Positions 13,793 to 23,349 of a stretch of 64,000 nucleotides of DNA are shown piece by piece. The DNA comes from Poecilobothrus nobilitatus (Eukaryota > Arthropoda > Insecta > Diptera > Dolichopodidae). The notes beneath the pieces were generated by a model. That model had not been told where the DNA came from and did not search any database. It worked only from the letters and a program-made list of their open reading frames with translations. The position numbers and the translations under genes are program-made. The stretch spans positions 165,552,438 to 165,616,437 of the forward strand of contig OX352773.1 in the NCBI GenBank assembly GCA_947095535.1, written 5' to 3'. Each line of letters opens with the position of its first letter. Position 1 is the stretch's first letter.

Positions 13793-13928
13793 CATTTAGT
13801 ATTTAAATTTCCTGTTATATGGAAAAATATTTTCTTTCCCCGCACGCTTTTAAGTAGAATCTAAAAATTTTGAGAGAAGAAAAATCTTTCATAAATTATC
13901 TTATAAGTTAACAATTTAAATTTTACCT
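13793..13928. repeat. dispersed repeat E, copy 2
   Basis: Aligns with 2708-2864 over CATTTAGTATTTAAATTT and GAGAGAAGAAAAATCTTTCA. The 67-codon ORF overlapping it has no support. Confidence 0.5.
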
Positions 13929-14351
13929 CCAATTGTTTTAGAGCTATTAGCGATTAAAACTTTATCGTTTTTTATTTGCAAAAACTTGTAACTTAACTTA
14001 TAAAGACTTGTGGGCAGCTATGTACATTTTTTCAAATGCAAAAATGCAAAAATTAAAAATTCAAATTTATATTTTCATATGATTTAATAGCTTTCATAAT
14101 TATATAGCGTTTCATTAAAATTGAAGAAATAATCTTTTAATTTTATACCATTTTTATTGTCTTTTGATAAATTTGGACCTTTAAAAACCTTTGGTTAATT
14201 AATTTATTTAAATAAATTTATTTAAATAATTGCTTAAAAATGTTTCTCCATTCATTTTAATTTTTTTTTATATCATCACATCTTAACTCTAAAATCAAAT
14301 CAAATCTTCAACTTACATCATTAGATACTTTATGTTGTTTTCTACGGATTT

Positions 14352-14418
14352 GTTACAGATACATGTGTCTAATTCAATAAATAGATCCATTATTGAATTA
14401 GACAAATTTATTTGTAAC
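14352..14418. repeat. 67-nt near-perfect hairpin
   Basis: The arms 14352-14380 and 14390-14418 pair over 29 bp with three mismatches. The innermost 15 bp (TGTCTAATTCAATAA and its complement) are perfect, around a 9-nt loop. The size is like a pre-miRNA or a very small foldback insertion. Expression cannot be judged from the sequence. Confidence 0.6.
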
Positions 14419-14817
14419 TTTTTTAAATAAACAATCGTTTGTTTTTCGTTACACATTATATATTGTCCCCGTTTTCTTTTTTTTCGCAAGTCGATTATAT
14501 TTTTATCTTACCTTACAGTAATAGTTGTTCTACTGTATAGAATTCTGCAGTAAGAATTAATACTTCTTCAAGTACAGTCAGTGTCTACCAAAGTTTTTCA
14601 TATTTATTTTAAGAAAGATTATTACGAAGGATATTTAATTAAGATCAATTGATAAGTTAGTTATAGTAGATTTAATACTTTGTTCTTATATTATTTGAAT
14701 TTAAAATAACTTTTTTAACTGTATCAAATAACAACAGTTCCATTGCTGTAAAATAACACACTGTAAATTATAAATTTTTTATTTTTTCCTATACGCATTA
14801 GGTGAGTTTTAAAAAAT
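14419..14817. other. AT-rich spacer
   Basis: No feature recognised between the hairpin and the SINE. Confidence 0.4.
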
Positions 14818-15032
14818 AAATTTATAAGGGGCCTCGGTGACCTAGTGGGTAAGAGCGTATAAAATACGCTGTAAACACCGAGGTAGAGTGGGTTTGAATC
14901 CCACACATGTCGTAAGAGTTATCTCCTCTTACGACATGTACAGCCACGCCTGAACAGGAAAGGCTGTGTAATTTCCTGTCTACATTTATGTGGCAGAGAA
15001 ATACATTTAAAAAAAAAAAAAAAAATTTATAA
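14818..15032 (+). mobile_element. tRNA-derived SINE, full length
   Basis: A 195-bp body (14828-15022) is flanked by a 10-bp target duplication AAATTTATAA (14818-14827 and 15023-15032) and ends in a poly-A tail. The head is tRNA-like. It has an A box TGACCTAGTGGG (14838-14849), an anticodon-type arm AGCGT-ATAAAAT-ACGCT with U33 followed by AAA, and a T arm GTGGG-TTTGAAT-CCCAC containing the B box GGTTTGAATCC. The acceptor ends do not pair. The tail region has a perfect 10-bp hairpin GTCGTAAGAG / CTCTTACGAC (14909-14935). SINEs are transcribed by RNA polymerase III and moved by a LINE in trans. A second copy lies at 57.7 kb and a tail fragment at 5.8 kb. Confidence 0.9.
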
Positions 15033-18000
15033 AAAAAATCATATTTCACTTAAAAAATCACTTTAAAATAATTTATTATTCTATGTATGCATGTACCTAC
15101 ACATATCATATCAGTATATCACATGATTCAATTTCAAACGTTTTTATTATTTATCCAAGCTTATGGAAAATATGTTTTGTTTTGTGACTTAAGAACTAAA
15201 AAATTATTTATTCAAAGTATTAATTTTATTTAATATTGAATAAATTCATGTAGGATTTTAAAAAAAAAAGAAATCTATTTCATATCCTACTAAATTCACT
15301 AAATTATCAAATAAAACATCTATTTGAGCAGAAGAGGATTTTTCAATAAATTTTCATTCTTCCTTTTGTTTTTTTTTTGTTTTTTTTTTTGTTGTTTTGT
15401 TCGCCTTTGTATCAATTTCTATTGTCGATGAATTCAAAATATTATTGTAATTCACTTAATCTGACTGAGATGATTTGTCAACATTTTTTTTTTATCAAAA
15501 TGTTTAATATAGCTTTTCTTTAAGATGGAATGTGTTAAATATCAAGTCACATATGATTTTGATCATTGTTTGTTGAAGAATTTAAAAAAAAAAAAAGAAG
15601 AGAAATAAAATTTCAAGTCATCCATGTGAAAAAGACATAAAAATATGCTAAAATGTTTGTTATTTTTTGCAACAAAAAGAAAAGTTAAAAAAAAAAAAAA
15701 CAAAAATTGGAGGAATTTTTTCCAACTGATAATATTTTTTTTCTTTTTTTTTTTTTTTTTAAATAAAGCCTATTTTTAGTCACTTTTAAAAATTTTGTGT
15801 TCTCTGACGATGTTTTCGTCAATCTATTTGCACAGTTTTTACGACATTTAAGCTAAAGCAATATAAAATTGTTAACTATTATTTTAGATCTAATTAAAAT
15901 TTGTTTTGTAGAAGAAGAATGTAACGAAACTACACCTCCTTAAAATAAAACAAAAATAATTCCTATATTTAAACTGAAAAAGGATATTAAAGCTTTAGGA
16001 ATCAAATGAACGTTATTATTTTATACATGAAAGTTAATCGAGAAAGAAATATTTTCATCCTTGTTCAGTTCTATTGAACTCTTTAATAGTTATATAGAAT
16101 TGAATTTTACCTAAACAACTTCTGAAGTTCTGACAAATTTTTTAAATTCATAAATCTTATTATATTAAAAATTAATAAAAGGATCTGTGAGTTGAAATAC
16201 TAACGCAAAAAAATTGTTTTTATATCAACTACATTTTGTTAACATAATCATAATAATGTTACGACATTAGACGATATCCAAACTAAAATAAAGAAATATT
16301 TTATAAGTGGTTTATTAAAGACCAGTTTTAAAATAGTATTCAGATTTTTTGGAAAAACTCTAAAATATTTTTGGTAAGCAGGAGCTCTAGGATATTTCGA
16401 TAGAAATTTTACCAAAATTTTTAAAGCATTTTTAAACTACATAATAATATATGTATGTTACTTATTTATTTGTGTATTTTGAATTTTGATAATTTAATTT
16501 ACCGTTAAGTTAACGAATTGTTTTTTGTTTTCCCTTCGCTAAAAACTAAGAACTATATTCAAAGTTTTTAAGGCGTATATTATTTTTCGATTAATATTTA
16601 AGCAATCTTGACATCTTCAAGTGTCAAGATTTTTTCTACTGAATTTTATACATATTTTTCTCTATTTGTCGGAAATGCTATTTTCTGTCAAATATGTACT
16701 ATATAAGACAGGTATATAATTTTTATTTATATATAAGTATAGGTAGATTTTAATAAAATTTTTAAAAATTCGGATAGCAGCTGGTAACTGTAACTCTGTG
16801 AGTATAAATATGTATATTTCCTGTACGTAAAAATGTACGTAAAATGTATATATTTTGTGTAATAATATGTAAATTCTAAGGGTAAAATTTCACAATATGA
16901 ATTTTATTTAAATTTTTACACATTATTTACATACTGGATAAAAATTTACAAGAAAACTTTTACTTTTTTTGAAACTTTTTTTCAGGATAATATGAGGGTT
17001 ACAGACGAGATGTAAAATAGCTCAAAAATTATATTTTCACATGATGTGTAAAAATAATGTTTTTTTTTAATTATTTATGTCGGGTTATTTTCAAGAAATT
17101 TAAGAAATTTCCTCTTGATTTTAATAATTTTCTTTACAGAAAAAAATCTAACAAATAAAAATAATGGCAATTTTATGATACATATGCACTTTATATTACG
17201 ATTGTTTTAAAATATGTGAATCTAAAAACTCTTTTTTTTTTTATACTGATATAACGGTTTCTTACTGAGTAACCTTACCTGTAACTTCTGCGCCTGTTTC
17301 TATATTTACTGTAGCAATTTTCATTTAATTTTTATTTAACGTTTATTATAGATCTATTTAAATTTTTGGCAATTTTTTCTACAATAATTCCATTTGTATT
17401 AGTAATACATATGAAATATAGGTACTTTAAGTTTTATTTATAACCTGCTAAGCAAAAATCCCTACTATTTCTAACCCGTACACATAGCGAAGGTCAAAAA
17501 TCTTTTAACTAAAATTAAAAAAAACGATTAAAACGATTAAGAAACCGATGATGTCAATTTATTTTAAAATCGAAAAATAGATGGAAAAACTATAATATAA
17601 CATTCACATTTTCCTACATATATTATTAAACAATTTAAAAATATATCGGTAGTTTATAGTATATATAAAAAAGTCTAGTTTTATCATTTTTGAATGTACC
17701 TATAATAATCATTTTTCAAAATATTGGAAATATTACAGCAGTAAAACATATCCATTTTTGGCAAGCACTATTATTGCTGTCAATGGTCAATTTCTGTCAA
17801 TTGGTATTATTGCTGCCAATTATTATATCAATGGTTTAACATTAGATAGTATAACATGGCCTAACATGGTCTAACATAGAAAACTTTTTAATTGTTTTGT
17901 AGTCGAAGTTGTGTATCTGTAGATAAACTTGTAACTATATTGTTTCATTTACAGTGCTTGTTTATTTTCGAACATTGAAATTTTTCACCAATTTACGAAA

Positions 18001-19110
18001 AACAAATTTTGATGAAAAATATTAATGATATGACACTTTCAACATTACTTCCACTTCCACACGTCCGTCCAACTTAGAGATTTTATTAGAGTTAATACTA
18101 TTCAAAGGAAGGAAATAAATCTTGTAGGAGGCAAAAAAATAAAAACAAAACCAACATTGCTCTGTAAAGCTTTCCTTCTTTAAGTTTTTGTCCACCTGCT
18201 GAATATTTTAAAGATACTTGTTGCTTACACACTATACAATATAATACCTAGAAAAATGTCTCAACATAAACTGCAGTTTAAAATATTGCAAAAATGCTTG
18301 TTTTCCTTAAAAGTATTTTCTTTTTGAACAATACTGTTTATATAATATGAAAATATGTCTTTCTTAACACAAAAAAAAAAAAAAGAAAAACAAAAAATAT
18401 TTCCTTAAATATTCCCTATAGTGTTCCTTGTAACTATAAATTAAAATCATTTTAAAAAGGAAAACGCGTGAATAATTTTTAACTACATACATGCAAACAA
18501 ATATGTATATAATAATATAATATGTAATAACAACCATAATAATGATGATGATTATAATAGAAATGATTGTAATGATTATAATTTTTATGATTATACTATT
18601 AAATATAATGTTTCAAATATTCTATATACTTTTAACATTTTGATTATTTACCATATATGAAAAAAAATATGTATATTATGTATTATTATAAGTGAATAAT
18701 TTAATTCAACAGTATGATATTTATGCCATGTAGGTACTTTATATTATAAAAAAATATTTTATGATTTTGTGCCTTTAAAACAAAAAAAAAAAAAAAAATC
18801 GCCTTATATCTCAGTTACTTACCATAAAAAGCCTCCTGGCACTTTCCTGATTGAATGTGACAAGAATATAAGAAAATCTTTTAAAATTTTTTTTGAAAAT
18901 ATAATAACCATATACGAATAAAATAAAACTTCCTCGTTTTTAGTTCCATGTTCGTTTCAGTTAAAGGAAGTAAGGTAATAACTTCAGAAATATAAATTTA
19001 TCTTTTTCATCTGCAAGAATATAATTCCATTTTTTAAATTTCTGAATTATTAAGTTTTCTTTTGTGTCTAGCAATAATTTCTCTTGTAAACCAAATTCTT
19101 AGCTGGAAGG
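15033..19110. other. AT-rich, nothing recognised
   Basis: About 4 kb of A/T tracts. It includes a 10-bp hairpin AATCTTGACA / TGTCAAGATT at 16604-16631 followed by Ts, discussed among the rejected items. No coding sequence, tRNA box or copy of the window's repeats was seen. Confidence 0.4.
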
Positions 19111-19993
19111 CTTACAATGGTGCAGTGACAGAACGCCCGAGGAAATAAGGCACACGGGCTTTAATTCCAAAACTTTTGGAATTAACACCCGTGGACTTTA
19201 ACTCCATTTCGAAAAAGAATTAAAGCCCACTGAGTAACACAAAGGTTATTATTATGAGTCTGTATTTCATTTGACTGGATTTTATTTGGTGATATGTTGG
19301 AAGTCCCATTGGCATTTTTCACTCACTTCAATGATTCAGAAGTCCCATCGGACTTTTGTCTCATTGTTAAGACCTCAAACATTTTGGGAGGGATTTTAGA
19401 ATTGAATTCAAAATCAAGATTATACGTCTTTTATAGAACATTTAGATATAAGTATGCATATGCGAGTTTCTGAATTAGGAGAGATTTTCGAATTGATTAC
19501 AAAATCAGGTTACTCTTTTCAGAATATGTATATAATTCTCCTAATTTAACACTCGCATATGCATATATCTAATTATTCTGAAAAAGGCGTATAATCCTTA
19601 TTTTGAATTGATTTCTAAAATCCCTGACAATAGGAGTATTACTTATATACATATTTTGAAAAAGCTTATAACCCTGTATTTGTAACCAAACTCTAAAACC
19701 TCTCCCAATTCAGAATCTTGCACATGTACATATTAGAAGATTTTTTGGAAAAAGAGGGTATCCCAATTTTTATCCAAAACTCTAAAATCCCTCCTAATCC
19801 ATTTGCTTTACATATTCTATTACTCACTTCTTTTAATAACAAAAAATAGTGTGGGTCTTAATTCCAATTCAAAAGGAATTAAAGCCCACGGGTTTTAATT
19901 CGTTTTAATTATGGGGTCGAAGTTCAATTTAAAAAGAAAATAACGTCCGCGGGCTTTAATTTCACGGGAGTTTTGCCACTGCACCACTTACAA
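19111..19993. mobile_element. foldback transposon copy 3, with target duplication
   Basis: An 869-bp element (19118-19986). Its termini TGGTGCAGTG and CACTGCACCA are inverted repeats that extend imperfectly for about 50 bp. The 7-bp sequence CTTACAA flanks both sides (19111-19117 and 19987-19993), an apparent target-site duplication. Next to the termini are units of GGCTTTAATTCC and GGAATTAAAGCCCACGGG. The inner part is also largely self-complementary, with ATGCATATGCGAG against CTCGCATATGCAT. It encodes nothing. TSD length and termini do not let me place it in a superfamily. Confidence 0.8.
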
Positions 19994-21324
19994 TACAATG
20001 CTGAATTACTGATGCAAATATTTTAAAATCATTTTATTTCTGAATTATTCGATAACAGTAAATCGTTAACAGTCAATTAATAATAAAAATAAAACTAGCT
20101 GACTGTTGTATTTATGTAAACTGACAGTTGTATTTATGAACGAATACACTAATTATAGGATCTGATGTAATATAAAAAACTATTATAATCTTTGGACTCA
20201 CTTCCTCTTCCTTTTTTTCTAATATCTTAATAACTATTTGATTGATGAATTTGAAATTACTTTTATTTATCTGACCGATAGCGCAATACGTCAGTCGCAG
20301 GTTTTTCAAATGAAAGGTACAAGTTTCAAACTTGAGAGCTGTTTTATTTCTTTATCACAATTTATGTATGTAGTGGGGTAACCAAAATAAATAAAGGAGA
20401 TAAAAAAAACTTTTACTTTAATGGCATCCCTTTTCCTTTATTTTGAACTGTAACATAATATTATCATTATCATCAGTTTGCGTAATTATTGTAGCTTGAA
20501 GAAATGTTTTGAGCATCAATATATTGTAAGTATGTACATATGTAGGAGATACTTATATAAAAAGCGTTTTTTTTTAGTTGTTTTATGTAATGCATAGTTG
20601 TTGATTCATTGGGATGTATTAAAATGGATTTGGTCGTTAAAAATTTACGAATTTATTTCAAACAGTTTAAAAATATAAAAATAACTTTCTGGAACAACTT
20701 CATACCATTATATGTAATACTTTTAAAATATACATAAGAACATATATTTCCTCTTACAATTCTTATAATAACAGTAGTAAAATACAGTATAAAAAATAAA
20801 AAAAAACACAAACAATTCCGTTAAAATATGTTTTTTTTTTTTTGGTTAATGTTATTATCATATGCAATGTGAAAAATCATAACTGTACTTTTTTGGTAGA
20901 TTGTTATTTATGTTTTTATTTATTAACATAGAAATAAAAAAATTAAATCGTATTAAGGTAGAAATGTTAGTTTACGTTAATGTATCAACATATTTTGCTA
21001 ATGTCGGCTTTTTAAAATATTGATACATTGATAAAAATTTTAAATTACAAATACCTACTGTAAAATATGTCAGTTTAATTTAATTTTATATTTATTTTTT
21101 AAGTTTTCAGAAATTATTTTTATATTTATTTATTTATTTTTAAAACAACCTTTCACTTTCGGATATGGTTACATTTACAGCTTATAGAAATGATTAGTTT
21201 TAATTCTTTAACACGAAAAATAAATCATTGAACAAAAAAATTTTTAAACATAAAAGATAATTCATTCAACAAAAATTATTTTATAAAACTAAAAAGGTAA
21301 TAAGCATGAGCTTCAAATTCATGA
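19994..21324. other. AT-rich, nothing recognised
   Basis: No feature seen. The short minus ORF at 20112 has no recognisable motif. Confidence 0.4.
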
Positions 21325-21480
21325 ACGTTGTCCAATGAGGCGGGACGGAGGGAGGGGTGTCGCAATGGAGTCATCCTTCCCTGTTAATAGCCTGGGTCAG
21401 TGCTCCCACGACTCCATCACTAGTTTATTCAGTAACACTGAGTAATGCGATAAAGCGACCCAGGCTTGTTATTCATTTGG
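21325..21480. other. GC-rich island with interlocking inverted repeats
   Basis: This segment is much richer in G+C than its surroundings. ATGGAGTC (21365-21372) pairs with GACTCCAT (21410-21417), and AGCCTGGGTC (21389-21398) pairs with GACCCAGGCT (21457-21466). The order is A, B, A', B', the topology of an H-type pseudoknot. TCAGT, the arthropod initiator core, occurs twice on the plus strand and once on the minus strand. CCAATGAGGCGGG lies just upstream. It could be a core promoter, a structured RNA or an old element end. The overlapping 103-codon ORF is not recognisable. Confidence 0.45.
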
Positions 21481-22049
21481 ATGTTTCTTTATTGCTGCTG
21501 CGTGCTTGCTTAACTATAAATTTTAATTTTACGCGTTTGTATCAATATTTTAAAAAGTTAGCACCAAGCGGCATTCTCGCAGAAGTTCACAAATTTTTTA
21601 TAAATTTTTTTTTTGTAGAAAATTTAAAAAAGTTCGTGGCCGACACTATACCGAATCGAAAATATTAGCTTATTTACATATGTACATATGTATGTATGTA
21701 GTTATTAATAGTAATAATACTATAGCATTATCTTGAAAATGTAAAATTTTTGATTAGATATTTATATTAATTTATTTAAAAATTTGCAAAACTTTAATTT
21801 TGTGAATAAACTATAATGATATTAATATATGTATAATATGTATCTTAAGACGAGCTGTCAAATTTACTTAAGATACTAAACTTTATAAATGATATTTAAA
21901 AAACGTTAACAAAAATAATTTAAAGACTAGAAACGTCAAATTTTGTTAAGGTTGCTTAAGATTTGTATGAGTCAGTTCGTACACCTCAGAACCTGACGAA
22001 ACAGTCATTAATATAACGAAAGATTTTTTTTTTTTAAAAAACTTTTTGG
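21481..22049. other. unassigned sequence
   Basis: The first 180 bases continue somewhat GC-richer (GCACCAAGCGGCATTCTCGC, GTGGCCGACACTATACCG) before the sequence returns to A/T tracts and a small ATGT microsatellite near 21680-21700. No assignment. Confidence 0.35.
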
Positions 22050-22353
22050 TTATCAAAATTTTAGGAGTGTTTCGTTCTATACCATTACTTGGACTCTTCT
22101 AACCAATGATTTTCCATCTAAAAAATTAATTTTTTCTTTTCAAAATAAAAAAATAAAAAATGATTATACAGATAAAAAAAACTTTCGATTCATCTTATAC
22201 TTCGCAGATGATTTTGATAAAATTTTATTTACATAAGTATAAAACTAATCGAAAATTTTAAACGAGGAGTTGTCTAGCTATTGGAACATTACGAAGCCTA
22301 CTGAAGAGTTCAAGTAATGTTGTTTCGTTCTACAACTCCTAAAATTTTGATAA
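22050..22353. mobile_element. short inverted-repeat element (MITE-like)
   Basis: TTATCAAAATTTTAGGAGT at 22050 is repeated inverted as ACTCCTAAAATTTTGATAA ending at 22353. Inside these, ATTACTTGGACTCTTC pairs with GAAGAGTTCAAGTAAT. Arms are about 50 bp with small indels. No duplication of the target was resolved and no ORF is present. Confidence 0.6.
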
Positions 22354-22558
22354 AATGAAAATTTAGAAAAACTAGTGTAATTAGTGAAATTTGGAAAACT
22401 AAAGGATTAAACGATTATGTAATCCAAACTGATAATATGACATTTCGAATGGTATAAAACATTATGAAATTAAATATAATTTTTGTATGTACAATATGTA
22501 TGTATGTATTTAAATTCGTTACCCATTTGTAAATTAAATGAAGATCTAAGATTATTTT

Positions 22559-23349
22559 ATCTTAGACGCCAGTTATAGTTATCATTGAAATGCTTCCGGA
22601 AAATGTTTATTTTCAATTTTTTGCACCAAAGACATATAAAATTTAACAAAAGTGTTGATTTAAGGATTAAATAATTTCTAAAGAATAAATTCTACTACGA
22701 ATTTTTAAACTTTAACTTAAATATTTAAAAAAAAAAATCAATTTTATGATTTCCGGATTGGTAATCATTTTCCTGAACAAATGATCAGTAATTTTGCTAA
22801 TGCAACAAAATTGTTCCAATGACATATGTTTCATTTCTTCCCATTTCAGTTTATCATTGAAAAAAATACTGATGCAATTCTTGATATATTTTATTATGAT
22901 TTAGTATTTTAATGAGTTTAGACTTAAGTTTTGCTTTTTTATTATTTTGTTTAAGTTTAGTTTTAAAATTATTTGTTTTAAAATGGAAATTTCAAAAATA
23001 GTAAAAAAAAAATTAATTCTAGGAAATTTAAACTTTTTACTCTTCTCAATTCAGCCATTGTCATTATTAAATAAAAAAAATCTTTTTTTATTTTTTATTA
23101 GTACCATTTTCTACCAATAATAATTAAATAAATTAAAATAATAAAACTTTATTTTGCAAACATCGAAATAACGCTAACAACAATTTAAATTTAAATTACA
23201 TTTATTTTTATTTTGCCTTCATTATTGTCATTTGCCATTTAACAGATAATTTATATACGGATACTCCTATACGGAAAAAAAGTATAAGTTTTCAATGAAA
23301 CGTTTTTTCCGGAAGCATTTCAATGATAGATATAACTGGCATCTTAGCT
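22559..23349. mobile_element. 773-bp TIR transposon, non-autonomous
   Basis: Terminal inverted repeats of about 40 bp: GCCAGTTATAGTTATCATTG at 22568 and its near-complement ending at 23340, both including AAATGCTTCCGGAAAA. Flanks ATCTTAGAC (22559-22567) and ATCTTAGCT (23341-23349) agree at the first seven positions, suggesting an 8-9 bp target duplication as in hAT- or Mutator-like elements. The interior has no ORF, so it would rely on an outside transposase. Confidence 0.75.

Noticed and set aside
14828..14905. tRNA gene
   Set aside because: A and B boxes and two arms are good, but the acceptor ends do not pair, and a 195-bp body with poly-A and a 10-bp target duplication shows it is a SINE.
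16604..16631. 10-bp hairpin followed by Ts, resembling a bacterial intrinsic terminator
   Set aside because: The window is clearly eukaryotic and A/T-rich, no gene precedes it, and T runs are common by composition.
18931..18942. ACTTCCTCGTTTT, resembling the 3' end of a family A element
   Set aside because: No stem, no GGGTATC motif and no body sequence precede it; a chance match.
21357..21668. 103-codon ORF in the GC-rich island
   Set aside because: No recognisable domain, it includes a low-complexity stretch, and the inverted repeats explain the composition better than coding does.
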